The notes: generated from the letters alone by a model not told the origin. Positions 44,435-56,002 are shown, counted from the first letter of the stretch. The stretch: 64,000 bases of DNA from Mycobacterium simiae (GCF_010727605.1 NZ_AP022568.1:1984001-2048000); one strand, 5' to 3'. Numbers and translations: made by a program.

Positions 44435-44534
44435 CGCGCCGACCCGCCGCGCACGGCTACGCCGCGCTTGCGATCGCCACCCAACCCAACCGCGCCGACC
44501 CGCCGCGCACGGCTACGCCGCGCTTGCGATCGCC
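44435..44534. repeat. Perfect 44-bp direct repeat
   Basis: Two identical 44-bp copies (44435-44478 and 44491-44534) separated by 12 bp fill the gap between the flavohaemoglobin-like and aldose epimerase genes. Each copy begins CGCGCCGACCCGCC and ends GCGATCGCC. Exact identity in a non-coding gap suggests recent duplication. Confidence 0.85.
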
Positions 44535-44548
44535 GCTAGGCTGACCGC

Positions 44549-45442
44549 GTGCATGTGGTGACCCTGCGCGACCCCACTTCCACCCTGGCCGCACAGTTCG
44601 TGCCCGACGCCGGCATGATCGGCATCTCCCTGACCGACGACGGCGTCGAGCTACTCGGTCAGCGGCGAGGACTCGAGGGCTACCTGAAAGCCGGCAAGAC
44701 GATGGGCATACCGATCCTGTATCCCTGGGCGAACCGCTTGGGCGGCAACACTTATACAGCCGAGAATGTGGCTGTCCAGTTGACGCCGGGCGAGAACGGC
44801 GTGCGTGCGGACCCCAACGGGCTGCCCATTCACGGCACCCTGGCCGCCTACCCGGGGTGGCGCGTGGTCGGCGAGTCCACCGACGAGCTCACCGCCGAGG
44901 TGGACTTCGGCGCCGACGAGCGACTGCTGGCCAGTTTTCCCTACCCGCATGTGCTCACCGTGTCTGTCCGGCTGGTCGAACGGGCGCTGACGGTGCGGAC
45001 CACCGTCAGGGCAACCGGGGAAACCGCCGTCCCGCTGTGCTTCGGCTTCCACCCCTACCTGCAACTGCCGGAAGCGGCCCGCAGTCAATGGGTCATCGAG
45101 ACCCCGCCGCTGCGGCACTTGAGCCTCGACGAACGCGGGCTGCCCACCGGACAAGCGTTGGACCAGCCAGCCACGCGGGAACTATTGGGTGACAACGCTT
45201 TTGACGACGCCTACGACCAGGTCGGCGACGGTGCCGTATTTGCGGTGTCGGGCGGCGGGCGTCGGCTCGAGGTGCACTTCGAGTACGGCTATCCGGCGGC
45301 TCAGATCTTCGCCCCGACGCACGAGGACGTGGTGTGCTTCGAGCCGATGACGGCGCCGACCGATGCGCTCAGCCGCGGCAACTACCGAAGCGTATGCCCC
45401 GCAGAGCAGGCGATCACCCAGTTCTCCATCCGCGTCGCCTGA
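44549..45442 (+). CDS. Aldose 1-epimerase (galactose mutarotase) family protein
   Basis: A 297-residue mutarotase-fold protein. GMIGISLTDDGVELLGQRRGLEGYL, GIPILYPWANRLGG, GLPIHGTLAAYPGWRV (catalytic-histidine region), CFGFHPYLQLP (second histidine) and VVCFEPMTAPTDALSRG (catalytic glutamate) mark the family. It interconverts sugar anomers or acts on a hexose phosphate. It starts with GTG after the 44-bp direct repeats and converges on hspR with 54 bp between stops. Confidence 0.85.
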   Translation: MHVVTLRDPTSTLAAQFVPDAGMIGISLTDDGVELLGQRRGLEGYLKAGKTMGIPILYPWANRLGGNTYTAENVAVQLTPGENGVRADPNGLPIHGTLAAYPGWRVVGESTDELTAEVDFGADERLLASFPYPHVLTVSVRLVERALTVRTTVRATGETAVPLCFGFHPYLQLPEAARSQWVIETPPLRHLSLDERGLPTGQALDQPATRELLGDNAFDDAYDQVGDGAVFAVSGGGRRLEVHFEYGYPAAQIFAPTHEDVVCFEPMTAPTDALSRGNYRSVCPAEQAITQFSIRVA

Positions 45443-45496
45443 CGGAGCAGTTCATCGAAAGCAGCGCAGCGGCAGGCGGATCGGCGGGCCCGACGG

Positions 45497-45883
45497 TCAG
45501 CGGCCCTTGCGTGGCTGCCACACCACCAGCGCCGTGCTCTTGGGCACCACCGCGACCTCGCGGCGCTGGTTGGCCCGCAACGCCGCGATCTCCTCGGCCA
45601 TTTCCTTCACCCGGGACTGCAGCGCCTCGACCTGATTGGTCAGTTCGATGATGCGCTTGATCCCGGCCAGGTTGACGCCTTCGTCCTGCGATAGGCGCTG
45701 AACCTCCCGCAGCAATTCCACGTCGTGCTGTGAATAACGCCGGCCGCCACCGGAAGTGCGGCTCGGGGTCACCAACCCCAGGCGGTCGTAGGTCCGCAAC
45801 GTCTGAGCGTGCATGCCGGCGAGTTCGGCCGCCACCGAGATCAAGAAGGTCCGCGCCTCGTCGCGCTTGGAGTTCTTCGCCAT
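45497..45883 (-). CDS. hspR: Heat shock repressor HspR
   Basis: A 128-residue MerR-fold repressor. The helix-turn-helix ISVAAELAGMHAQTLRTYDRLGLVTPSRTSGGGRRYS occupies about residues 10-46, then a coiled region (DVELLREVQRLSQDEGVNLAGIKRII). HspR binds HAIR sites at dnaK and clpB with DnaK as co-repressor; such sites are present in this window. The start shares a base with the dnaJ stop (TGATG), so the repressor is translated as the last gene of the operon it controls. Confidence 0.95.
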   Translation of the reverse strand: MAKNSKRDEARTFLISVAAELAGMHAQTLRTYDRLGLVTPSRTSGGGRRYSQHDVELLREVQRLSQDEGVNLAGIKRIIELTNQVEALQSRVKEMAEEIAALRANQRREVAVVPKSTALVVWQPRKGR

Positions 45884-47070
45884 CAGCGGTTACCTGCCCA
45901 CCCGGCCCGCGGATTGAAACCGCTTGCCCGCTCGGCTTCCGCGTATGCCTCCAACGCCTCCTGCGCGGCGCCTTCCAGGTTCGGCGGCACAGCAACTTTC
46001 ACGGTGACCAGTAAGTCACCATGCCCGCCGCTGCGCTTGGGCACACCACGCCCACGCACCCGCAAGATGCGACCGTCAGCAGTGCCCTTGGGCACCCGGA
46101 CGCCGACCTTTCCGTCCAGGGTGGGCACGGAAAGTGTTGAGCCCAAGGCCAATTCGCTGAAACTAACCGGCACCGTCACCGTCAGGTCGTCACCGTCGCG
46201 GGAAAAGACCTTGTCCGGTCGCACATGCACGGTCACGTACAGGTCACCCGACGGGGCACCGCGCAGTCCGGCCTCACCCTGCCCGGGTAGCCGGATCCGT
46301 TGCCCGTCTTCGACTCCCGGCGGAATCCGCACGTTGATGGTGCGGGTGCGGGTGGTGACGCCGGTGCCCTTGCACTCTTCGCAGGGGTGCTCGATGATCG
46401 AGCCGCTGCCCCGGCAGTCGGTGCACGGCTCGGAGAATCCGAACGCCCCCTGGTTGCGGCTGACCACCCCGGACCCGTTACAGGTGGGACATACCTTCGG
46501 GCTAGTGCCCGGACGTGCGCCGCTGCCATGGCAATTCGTGCACGGTGCCGGGCTGGTCAGCCGCAACGGCATCGCGACGCCCTTGGCGGCCTCGACGAAA
46601 TCCAGCTCAGTCTCGGTCTCCAGATCATTGCCGCGTCGGGGGCGGCTGGGCCGCGCGCCCGCCCCGCGTCCGAACAAGCCGCCGAAGAGGTCACCGATGT
46701 TGGCACCCCCGCTGCGGCCCGCGGCGTCGAACAGATCGTTCAGGTTGAACTCGGCGCCATCACTGCCATAGCCGCCGGCGTTGAAGCCGCCGAACCCGCC
46801 GGTGTCAAACCGCCGACCGCCGAAGCCCCCGCCGGCGAACAGCCGGCGGGTCTCGTCGTACTCCTTGCGCTTAGCCGGGTCCGACAGCACGTTGTGTGCT
46901 TCCGACACCGCCTTGAACCGTTCACCGGCGGCGGGATTGTCGGGATTGGCATCCGGGTGCAGATCACGCGCTAGCTTGCGATAGGCGCGCTTGATCTCTT
47001 CGGGGCTAGCGTCGGAGGAGACGCCCAGCTCCTTGTAGAAGTCCTTTTCGACCCATTCACGCTGGGCCAT
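45883..47070 (-). CDS. dnaJ: Chaperone DnaJ (Hsp40)
   Basis: A 395-residue type I Hsp40. The J domain is at residues 9-75 with the HPD motif in [12 protein letters not shown], then a Gly/Phe-rich stretch (about 80-130), four CxxCxGxG zinc motifs ([32 protein letters not shown]; about residues 165-225) and the substrate domain. It stimulates DnaK's ATPase. The sequence [20 protein letters not shown] resembles mycobacterial DnaJ1. Third gene of dnaK-grpE-dnaJ-hspR. Confidence 0.96.
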   Translation of the reverse strand: MAQREWVEKDFYKELGVSSDASPEEIKRAYRKLARDLHPDANPDNPAAGERFKAVSEAHNVLSDPAKRKEYDETRRLFAGGGFGGRRFDTGGFGGFNAGGYGSDGAEFNLNDLFDAAGRSGGANIGDLFGGLFGRGAGARPSRPRRGNDLETETELDFVEAAKGVAMPLRLTSPAPCTNCHGSGARPGTSPKVCPTCNGSGVVSRNQGAFGFSEPCTDCRGSGSIIEHPCEECKGTGVTTRTRTINVRIPPGVEDGQRIRLPGQGEAGLRGAPSGDLYVTVHVRPDKVFSRDGDDLTVTVPVSFSELALGSTLSVPTLDGKVGVRVPKGTADGRILRVRGRGVPKRSGGHGDLLVTVKVAVPPNLEGAAQEALEAYAEAERASGFNPRAGWAGNR

Positions 47071-47119
47071 GTCGCGTCACCCCCTTCCACCTTTCTCGTT
47101 GTTGTCCTGATTCTGTGCC

Positions 47120-47784
47120 TTATTCACCGGCGGCGGCAGCGTTATCGCCCGTGTCGCCCGATTCGGCGTCAGCGGGCTTGGCTGCGGCAGCCGCGTCGCT
47201 GCCATCCGGGATCGTGTCGACGACGCCGACCAGAGCGTGACGTAAAACGTTCTCGCCCAGTTTGTAGCCCTGACGCATGACCGTGCCGATTACTGGTTTG
47301 GAGCCCTCGCCGCCGTCGCCTTCGTGCTGGACGGCCTCGTGCAGCACCGGGTCGAAATCTTCGCCTTCGGCACCGAACGCGACGAGACCGAGCCCGGTCA
47401 GCGCGCTCATCAGCTTGTCGGCCACCGACTTCAGCGGACCCGATTCCAGATCGCCGTGCGAGCGGGCGCGGTCGAGATCGTCGAGCACACCCAGCAATTG
47501 GCTGATCACACTGGCCTTGGCCCGATCCGCCGCGGCTTGCTGATCCCGCAACGCCCGCTTGCGGTAGTTGGCAAAATCGGCTTGCACCCGTTGCAGATCA
47601 GCGGTCAGCTCGGCGACCTTGCTGGCGCCGTCATCCGGGGCAGAGTGCGTCGCGGACTCCGCCGGGCGAGCCCCTCCCGGCCCCGCAGTGGCAGGGCTGG
47701 GAGGGGTATCGCGCACCTCTCCGGTCTCGGGATCAATCCGCCGCTTGTCGGTCACGGTTACCGGTTCCTGCGGATTGCCTTCGC

Positions 47785-47788
<4 letters not shown>
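47120..47788 (-). CDS. grpE: Nucleotide exchange factor GrpE
   Basis: A 222-residue GrpE. The N-terminal 60 residues are disordered (Pro/Thr/Ser), followed by the long dimerising helix ([40 protein letters not shown]) and the beta domain with [12 protein letters not shown] and [23 protein letters not shown], which exchange ADP from DnaK. The GTG start overlaps the dnaK stop (GTGA). The C-terminal Ala/Asp tail is low-complexity. Confidence 0.95.
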
Positions 47789-49647
<1,859 letters not shown>

Positions 49648-49690
49648 AGTGATTCCTCCTGATTGAGTAGAGCTTCTTTGGTGCCACTAT

Positions 49691-49711
49691 GCTGAGTGAA
49701 CCCCGCTCAAG
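49691..49711. promoter_or_regulatory. HAIR-type HspR operator, dnaK-proximal
   Basis: GCTGAGT-GAACCCC-GCTCAAG has the 7-7-7 layout of the HspR consensus CTTGAGT-N7-ACTCAAG with a few mismatches. It lies about 44 bp upstream of the dnaK start. Confidence 0.75.
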
Positions 49712-49745
49712 CCTGCCCTTGCGAGCGCCGACCTGTCAACCCAGT

Positions 49746-49766
49746 ATTGAGTCTGGGTCACTCAAC
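49746..49766. promoter_or_regulatory. HAIR-type HspR operator, dnaK-distal
   Basis: ATTGAGT-CTGGGTC-ACTCAAC contains the perfect core TTGAGT-N7-ACTCAA of the HspR operator, about 100 bp upstream of dnaK. Two sites before dnaK allow strong cooperative repression. Confidence 0.88.
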
Positions 49767-50004
49767 TTGTCACCAAGCTTAACGACGGATACATCGGACT
49801 TGTTCCCAAGCGCGGCATTTTTCTGCGGGCCGCTACCTGGGCCAACGGCGACAACCGCAAATGCGCCGTGTCGGGGCAATGACATTTTCGTGAATTGGCG
49901 CCCCGGGGATGAACCTCCCCGGTCGGTCACCGTCTTGCACATGTGCCCACGAAGTTTCTCAGTAGAAGGGGCAGTGCTGTGACCACTTGCCGACGCTTTC
50001 GACC

Positions 50005-51174
50005 ATGAAACCGGTCTCCTCGACATCGCGACTCACGTGGTGGCATGAGTGGGCCGCGCCGCTGTGGCTCGGTTGCAACATCACCGCGTGGACGCGTCTG
50101 CTGATCCGCAACCGCTTCGCCGTGCATTGGAGCCGCTGGCACTACGTGCTGCTCTACACCATTCTCAGTGTCGTCAACTCCGTGCTGAGCCTGCTGCAGC
50201 ACCTCGTGTTCGATCGGCGGGTCGCCACTACCACGGTCGCCGAGGCACCGATCTTCATCGTCGGACATTGGCGCACCGGAACCACCATGCTCCACGAGAT
50301 GCTGATCCTCGATGACCGCCATACCGGTCCCACGACCTACGAATGCATCGTGCCGCATCACTTTCTGCTGACCGAGCGGTTCGCCCGGTTCGCCGAGTTC
50401 CTGACGTCGAAGCATCGAGCCATGGACAACATGAACCTGAGCCTGGCGCATCCGCAGGAAGACGAATTCGCCTGGTGCATGCTCGGCCTGCCGTCGCCGT
50501 ACCTGACCATCGCGTTTCCGAACCGGCCCACCCAGGACTCGCACTATCTGGACATGGACCAGCTCAGCGAGCGGGAGCTGGAGAAGTGGAAGCGGACGCT
50601 GCTGCGGTTCGTTCAGCAGGTGTACTTCCGGCGGCGCAAAGCCGTGGTTCTCAAGAGTCCGACGCACAGTTTCCGGATCAAGGTGCTGGTAGACATTTTC
50701 CCGCAAGCGAAGTTCATCCACATCGTCCGGGATCCGTATGTCGTGTTCCCGTCGAGCGTCAACCTCTTCAAGGCGTTCTCCCGCGTGCACGGGCTGCAGC
50801 GACCGACGTTCGACGGACTGGACGAGAAGGTGCTGTCCACCTACGTCGAGCTTTACCGCAAACTCGACGAGGGCCGCAAAATCGTCGACCCGTCAAGGTT
50901 TTACGAAATTCGTTACGAGGATCTGGTCGCTGACCCCGAGGGCCAGCTGTGCGGGCTGTACGAGCACCTGAAACTGGGCGACTTCGAGTCGTACCTGCCA
51001 CGGCTGCGCAGCTACCTCGCCGACAAGGCGACCTACCGGACCAACAGCTACCGGATGACGGCCGAACAGCGCGCCGTCGTCACCGAGCGCTGGGGCGAGT
51101 TCATCGAACGCTACGGCTACGGAGCTGCCGCGCACGCGCCGATCGGACCCGGGGAGACAGCGCTGGCAGGGTAG
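50005..51174 (+). CDS. PAPS-dependent sulfotransferase
   Basis: A 389-residue sulfotransferase transferring sulfate from PAPS to a hydroxyl acceptor. The 5'-phosphosulfate loop is in [19 protein letters not shown] (about residues 82-100) and the 3'-phosphate motif in [16 protein letters not shown] (about 230-245). An N-terminal hydrophobic segment ([21 protein letters not shown]) suggests membrane association. Mycobacteria carry many such enzymes for sulfolipids; the acceptor here is unknown. ATG 50005 is the likeliest start, a TTG at 49987 is possible, and no good ribosome site is visible. It directly abuts the convergent LysR gene. Confidence 0.85.
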   Translation: MKPVSSTSRLTWWHEWAAPLWLGCNITAWTRLLIRNRFAVHWSRWHYVLLYTILSVVNSVLSLLQHLVFDRRVATTTVAEAPIFIVGHWRTGTTMLHEMLILDDRHTGPTTYECIVPHHFLLTERFARFAEFLTSKHRAMDNMNLSLAHPQEDEFAWCMLGLPSPYLTIAFPNRPTQDSHYLDMDQLSERELEKWKRTLLRFVQQVYFRRRKAVVLKSPTHSFRIKVLVDIFPQAKFIHIVRDPYVVFPSSVNLFKAFSRVHGLQRPTFDGLDEKVLSTYVELYRKLDEGRKIVDPSRFYEIRYEDLVADPEGQLCGLYEHLKLGDFESYLPRLRSYLADKATYRTNSYRMTAEQRAVVTERWGEFIERYGYGAAAHAPIGPGETALAG

Positions 51175-52068
51175 TCAGCGGGACGCGACTTCTTCGATCA
51201 AGTCGAGCACGACGCGGGTTGCCGCACTGATCGACCGGGCTGCCGAGGTGGTGACGAACAGCCGCCATTCCAGGTCGTAGTCGCTGACGCGCAGCGTCGC
51301 CAACCCGAAATCGTCGATCTCGTCCAGGATGGTCCAGCTTAAAAAGCCGATGCCCAGCCCGTTGCGGATGTAGGTCGCGGCCGTACCCAGGTCGGCGACC
51401 TCCACCGTGACAGTGCGCTCGACGCCTGCGGCGGTGAACGCATTGTCGATCACGGTCCTGGTGCCGTATCCGGGCGGGCTGTCCACGAACGCCATTCCGG
51501 CCAGCTCCGCTAGCTCCACCGAATCTCGTTGTGCGAGCGGGTGATCGGCGGGTACGACCAGCAGCAGCGGAACCGCGGCGACCAGCCGGGCGTTCAGATC
51601 GGCCGGCGGCGGCCCGGTGAAGACCAGGAAGGCCACGTCGAGGTCCCCGTCGCGGAGTTGGCTGGCCAGGCCGGCCGATCCCGCGCTGGCCGCGCGCAGG
51701 TGCACGTTCACGCCGGGGTGGCGGGTGTGTAGCTCCGCGAGCACCGTGGGCATGTCGATCACGCTGATCGAGGTCAATATCCCCACCGTGACGGTGCCCC
51801 GAATCGAACCGCGGGTGGCGTTGACCGCGTCTTTGGCCGCGCGGGCGGCGTCCAGGGTCTCGCGGGCGCGGGGCCGCAACTCCGCGCCGGCCGCGGTCAG
51901 CTCTACCCCACTCGAACCGCGGACGAACAGTTCGGCGCCGAGCTCACGCTCGAGGGCCTTGATCGTCGCCGATACACCCGATTGAACGACGTGCAATTTC
52001 TTCGCAGCCTCGGTGAAGCTCCGGTTATCCGCGACCGCTAGGAAATATTCAAGATGGCGAAGCTCCAC
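51175..52068 (-). CDS. LysR-family regulator beside aldehyde dehydrogenase
   Basis: A 297-residue LysR protein. The winged helix-turn-helix is VELRHLEYFLAVADNRSFTEAAKKLHVVQSGVSATIKALERELG (residues 1-44) followed by LFVRGSSGVELTAAG; the effector domain starts near residue 90. The GTG that gives the standard VELRHLEYF opening is used; an ATG 33 bp upstream would add an atypical extension. It is divergent from the aldehyde dehydrogenase/amidohydrolase pair and probably controls it. Confidence 0.87.
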   Translation of the reverse strand: MELRHLEYFLAVADNRSFTEAAKKLHVVQSGVSATIKALERELGAELFVRGSSGVELTAAGAELRPRARETLDAARAAKDAVNATRGSIRGTVTVGILTSISVIDMPTVLAELHTRHPGVNVHLRAASAGSAGLASQLRDGDLDVAFLVFTGPPPADLNARLVAAVPLLLVVPADHPLAQRDSVELAELAGMAFVDSPPGYGTRTVIDNAFTAAGVERTVTVEVADLGTAATYIRNGLGIGFLSWTILDEIDDFGLATLRVSDYDLEWRLFVTTSAARSISAATRVVLDLIEEVASR

Positions 52069-52210
52069 ACAGCTATTATCACCGCCCGTGCTAACGGCCA
52101 TCAGAACATGTCGTTGGCCCAGATACAGCAGGTGATCGTAGCGTCAGTCTCGTCGAGCGTGCTGCCCCGCCCGTCGACTTGACCCGACCCCCAACCTGCT
52201 GGACGTGCCA

Positions 52211-53701
52211 ATGACTCTGCAAGCTCCCGCCTTGACCAGGACCAGGACACGTTGGTCCTCCCCCTCCACCGACGACCAGTTCGTCGTCGAGAACCCTGCG
52301 ACCGGTCGGACCATCACCGTGGTGCAGGGAGCGGGACCCAACGAGGTGGACCAGGCGGTACGCAAAGCGCACGCGGCTCACTTGCGCTGGAAGCAGCGTC
52401 CGGCCCGGGAACGGGGCGGCTACCTGCGGGAAATGGCCAAGATCGTTCGCGCGCACGCGGACGAACTCGCCATGCTCGAGTCGCGGGAAATGGGCAAACC
52501 CATCGCTCAGGCCCGCCAGTTCGACCTGGAAGCGGCGATCTCGATCTTCGAGTACTTCGGCAGCATCGTCGAATCGATGCCGAACGGCGCGCGCGACCAC
52601 GGCACGGTGTTGGACGTGACCACGCTCGAACCGTACGGGGTGATCGCCGCCATCGTGCCGTTCAACTGGCCGCCGATCCACACCGCGGGCAAGATCGCTC
52701 CGGCGCTGGCCGTCGGTAACGCCGTCGTGCTGAAGCCGCCGGAGCAGACACCCTCGGTGGTGCTGCGCATGGTGGAGCTGATCCAGTCGGTGCTTCCCGA
52801 CCGGGTGGTGCACGCGGTGCCCGGGAAGGGGGAAGTGGGGGCGGCCCTCGCCGCACACCGGCTGGTGGGCAAGGTTTCGTTCACGGGCTCACCCCGCACC
52901 GGCGCCGCGGTGATGCGCAACGCGGCGGCCAACCTCACTCCGACGCTGATGGAGCTGGGCGGAAAGAACCCGCTGATCGTCTTCGAAGACGCCAACATGC
53001 ACGAGGCGCTGCTGGCCGCGATCGACGGTGGCTTCTTCAATCAGGGTGAAGCGTGCACGGCCTCATCGCGAATCCTGGTGCAGGACAAGATCTACGACCA
53101 GTTCGCCGCGAAGCTGTGCAAGGCGGTGACCAAGCTGCGGGTCGGTGACGGGGCCGACCCGACGACCGACGTCGGCCCGCTGGTGACCCGCGCACAGCAG
53201 AAGCAGGTCTTGGATTACCTCAAGCTCGGCGTCGCCGAAGGGGCACGCATCGCCGCGCAGGCGCCGCTGCCCGAGGACCCGCGGCTGGCGGACGGCTTCT
53301 ACGTCGCACCGACCGTGCTCTCCGACGTGACTCCACGTATGCGGATCGCCCGCGAGGAGATCTTCGGGCCGGTGGTCACGCTGATCCCGTTCTCCGAAGA
53401 AGGCGAGGCGGTGCGAATCGCCAACAGCACGCCGTTCGGTCTGGTTGCGGCGGTGTTCACCCAGGACAGCGACCGCGCGCTGCGGGTGAGCCGGCAGATT
53501 CGCGCCGGCGCCGTGTTCGTCAACAACTACGTCCGGATTGCCATCGGCACCGGCTTCGGTGGCGTCGGGCACAGTGGGTTCGGCCGCGAGCACGCCGAAG
53601 AGACGCTGTCGGAATACGGCTACACCAAGACGATCCGGTGGGCCGCCAAGCGTGAAGAGCTGCCGTACTGGACCGCCGCCAGCCGGGTCTTGGAGGGCTA
53701 G
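52211..53701 (+). CDS. NAD(P)-dependent aldehyde dehydrogenase
   Basis: A 496-residue aldehyde dehydrogenase. The cofactor region AAIVPFNWPPIHTAGKIAPALAVGNAVVLKPPEQTP, FTGSPRTGAAVM, the general-base glutamate in LMELGGKNPLIVF and the nucleophile cysteine in NQGEACTASSRILV are all intact. It oxidises an aldehyde to the acid; the neighbouring decarboxylase-like gene hints at an aromatic aldehyde. ATG 52211 is chosen; a GTG at 52205 is also possible. Followed by the amidohydrolase after 7 bp, so co-transcribed. Confidence 0.9.
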   Translation: MTLQAPALTRTRTRWSSPSTDDQFVVENPATGRTITVVQGAGPNEVDQAVRKAHAAHLRWKQRPARERGGYLREMAKIVRAHADELAMLESREMGKPIAQARQFDLEAAISIFEYFGSIVESMPNGARDHGTVLDVTTLEPYGVIAAIVPFNWPPIHTAGKIAPALAVGNAVVLKPPEQTPSVVLRMVELIQSVLPDRVVHAVPGKGEVGAALAAHRLVGKVSFTGSPRTGAAVMRNAAANLTPTLMELGGKNPLIVFEDANMHEALLAAIDGGFFNQGEACTASSRILVQDKIYDQFAAKLCKAVTKLRVGDGADPTTDVGPLVTRAQQKQVLDYLKLGVAEGARIAAQAPLPEDPRLADGFYVAPTVLSDVTPRMRIAREEIFGPVVTLIPFSEEGEAVRIANSTPFGLVAAVFTQDSDRALRVSRQIRAGAVFVNNYVRIAIGTGFGGVGHSGFGREHAEETLSEYGYTKTIRWAAKREELPYWTAASRVLEG

Positions 53702-53708
53702 GAACGTC

Positions 53709-54659
53709 GTGCGCACGATCGCACTTGAAGAGCATTTCGCCACCGCCGGGTTCCTGCGCGGGCCGGGCAGCTGGCTGGCATCCCGCGCGGGCGTGATCGA
53801 CGCCATCGCCGAACTCGGTGACAGCCGCATCGCGGCGATGGACGAGGGGGAAGTCGATCTCGCGGTGCTGTCGCTGGCAGCACCCGGTGTCGAGCAGCTG
53901 GACGGCCCGAAAGCCGTTGAGCTGGCTCGAGAATGCAATGACGAACTCGCCGCCGCGGTCGCGCGCTACCCCGATCGGCTGGCGGGTTTCGCGACCGTGC
54001 CGGTCAGCGCACCGGACGCCGCGGCCGAGGAACTCGAGCGGGCGATGGGTACGCTCGGTTTCCTCGGCGCGGTCGTCAACGGGCACAGCCAGGGGCGCTA
54101 CCTCGATGACCCCTTCTTCGAGCCGATCCTCGATCGCGCTGCGGCGCTGAAGGCCCCCATCTACCTGCACCCGACGATCCCGCCGGCGGGCGTCATCGAG
54201 TCCAGCTACGCCGGGTTCACCCCCGAGGTGACATTCGCGCTGGCGACCGTGGGATGGGGCTGGCACATCAACACCGGCACCCACGTCCTGCGGATGATTC
54301 TCGGCGGTGTGTTCGACAACTACCCCGACCTGCAGGTCATCATCGGGCACATGGGCGAGGGGTTGCCATTCATGCTGCCGCGGTTCGACAACACGCTCAG
54401 GCCGGAACTGACCGGCCTCAAGCACCCGGTCAGCACGTACCTGCGGAAAAATCTGACCTACACCTTCGCCAACTTCAACAACGAGGCGACCTACGCCAAC
54501 CTGGTCTCGCAGGTGGGTATCGACCGGGTGGCGTTCTCCGCCGACTACCCGTTCGGGTCGATGAAAGCCGCCCGCGCTTTCCTGGACAGCCTCCCGCTCA
54601 GCGACGACGAGCGGGCACGCATCAGCCACCGCAACGCCGAGAGGCTGCTGGGCCTCTGA
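53709..54659 (+). CDS. Amidohydrolase-2 family protein (resorcylate decarboxylase-like)
   Basis: A 316-residue TIM-barrel metal enzyme of the ACMSD/gamma-resorcylate decarboxylase group. The N-terminal metal motif is TIALEEHFATAG (E and H), PIYLHPTIPPAG and VIIGHMGEGLPFMLPRFD supply histidines, and FSADYPFGSM the aspartate. These match non-oxidative aromatic decarboxylases rather than hydrolases. The GTG start follows the aldehyde dehydrogenase stop by 7 bp. A route for degrading an aromatic aldehyde through its acid is a reasonable inference. Confidence 0.85.
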   Translation: MRTIALEEHFATAGFLRGPGSWLASRAGVIDAIAELGDSRIAAMDEGEVDLAVLSLAAPGVEQLDGPKAVELARECNDELAAAVARYPDRLAGFATVPVSAPDAAAEELERAMGTLGFLGAVVNGHSQGRYLDDPFFEPILDRAAALKAPIYLHPTIPPAGVIESSYAGFTPEVTFALATVGWGWHINTGTHVLRMILGGVFDNYPDLQVIIGHMGEGLPFMLPRFDNTLRPELTGLKHPVSTYLRKNLTYTFANFNNEATYANLVSQVGIDRVAFSADYPFGSMKAARAFLDSLPLSDDERARISHRNAERLLGL

Positions 54660-54802
54660 GTTGGCTCGGCCTGCGGAGATCGTGTCCGGATTCGGCGATT
54701 ACAGTTCGTTATCATCGGCATCTCGAACGCGCGTCGCCACCGCGGCTGTGCCCACCTCATGCGTAATCTACGTCTGACATCTCAGATCTTCGGGAGCGAC
54801 GC

Positions 54803-55387
54803 GTGCGGTTATCCCACACGGCCCGGCGGGGCCTAGCCGGCGGCTCGCTGCTACTCGCAGCCGTGCTGACCAGTCCCGCACTGACGTCGGGTTGTAGCGC
54901 CGTCATCGAGGGCAGGCCGGTTGCCGCACCGGGCACCGGACCGACCGAACCCGCATTCCCGACACCACGCCCGAGCGCCGCCCCCCCGTCGAATCCCTCC
55001 GGCGTCCCACCGACAGCGCCGCCGAGTCCGACCACACCGGCCGGGGCCATACCGCTGCCTGCTGACCAGAACGGTTACGTCTTCATCGAGACGAAGTCCG
55101 GCATGACCCGTTGCCAGATCAATAAGGACAGCGTCGGGTGCGAGGCACCGTTCACCAACTCACCGATGCAAGACGGCGAGCATGCCAACGGCGTCCACAT
55201 CACCTCCGGCGGCGCTGTGCAGTGGATATTGGGCAACCTGGGGGCCATCCCCACCGTGACGATCGACTACAAGACCTACGACGCGCAGGGTTGGACCATT
55301 GATGCGTCCGAAGCAGGCACCAAGTTCACCAACAGCCGCACTGGGCACGGGATGTTTGTCAGCGTCGAGAAGGTCAACACGTTCTGA
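54803..55387 (+). CDS. Lipoprotein with proline-rich linker (LpqJ-like)
   Basis: A 194-residue protein with a signal peptide ending ALTSGC (cysteine 31; the lipobox lacks the usual leucine at -3). A Pro/Thr/Ala-rich stretch (about 40-85) leads to a conserved domain with a cysteine pair (GMTRCQINKDSVGCEAPF) and ending DRTGHGM-like SRTGHGMFVSVEKV. This resembles the mycobacterial LpqJ/LppP-type lipoproteins found next to iniBAC. GTG start. Extracytoplasmic, function unknown. Confidence 0.7.
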   Translation: MRLSHTARRGLAGGSLLLAAVLTSPALTSGCSAVIEGRPVAAPGTGPTEPAFPTPRPSAAPPSNPSGVPPTAPPSPTTPAGAIPLPADQNGYVFIETKSGMTRCQINKDSVGCEAPFTNSPMQDGEHANGVHITSGGAVQWILGNLGAIPTVTIDYKTYDAQGWTIDASEAGTKFTNSRTGHGMFVSVEKVNTF

Positions 55388-55410
55388 CCCGGATCAGTAC
55401 GATCGGTGCC

Positions 55411-55905
55411 GTGGCACGCCCACCAGACGACTTCAACAATGAGCCAACCAGGTACCGGGACATCGGTAGGGGCAACCAGCCGCCTCCCCTCGACCAGCCA
55501 GGGCCGCCGCCCGACCCGGACGAGCTCGGGCCGCAGCCGCCGGATCCCTTCGATGCCGAAACCGAACCCACCGCCTGGTACCGGCGGCCCGTGATGCTCC
55601 TCGGGTGGGGCCTGATGGTGCTGATCCTGATCGGGCTGATCATCTTCGGCATCATTGAGCTCGTCGCCGATCAGGGTGAAACGAGCACACCCAAAACCAC
55701 CACTACGACGCCGCAGCCCACGACGTCCACCACGACTCCGCCGACCACGGCGACTCCGCCAACCACGGCGACTACGGCGACTACGGCGACCACAACGACC
55801 GCGGCGCCGACCACCAGCAGCGTCGTGCAGCAGCCCACCCAGCAACCCACACACCGGCATCACTGGCCGTCGTGGCTGCCCACCACCCTCCCCGCACTGC
55901 CCTAA
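55411..55905 (+). CDS. Single-pass membrane protein with threonine/proline-rich external tail, copy 1
   Basis: A 164-residue protein: a Pro/Asp-rich cytoplasmic part (1-57), one membrane helix (PVMLLGWGLMVLILIGLIIFGIIELV, about 60-86), then an external tail of about 75 residues made mostly of T, P and A, ending HHWPSWLPTTLPALP. The helix shares a GWGL....LI pattern with the next protein, so the two are tandem paralogues. GTG start, 23 bp after the lipoprotein gene. Function unknown; the tail may be O-mannosylated and span the cell wall. Confidence 0.7.
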   Translation: MARPPDDFNNEPTRYRDIGRGNQPPPLDQPGPPPDPDELGPQPPDPFDAETEPTAWYRRPVMLLGWGLMVLILIGLIIFGIIELVADQGETSTPKTTTTTPQPTTSTTTPPTTATPPTTATTATTATTTTAAPTTSSVVQQPTQQPTHRHHWPSWLPTTLPALP

Positions 55906-56002
55906 CGAGTTGGTTGCGATTAAGTCAAGCTTTGACGGCCGATCCGAAGCCGCCCGTGTGGGACCCAGCTCGGCCAACACCGCACCGCTACCCTCGGCGG
56001 CC

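Larger units (their letters stand above)
49648..50004. other. 357-bp divergent control region, dnaK / sulfotransferase
   Basis: No gene is supported. The dnaK side carries two HAIR operators (49691-49711 and 49746-49766). The rest, about 49770-50004, has no clear ORF and no strong hairpin; it probably contains the sulfotransferase promoter, whose elements I cannot place with confidence. Confidence 0.5.
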
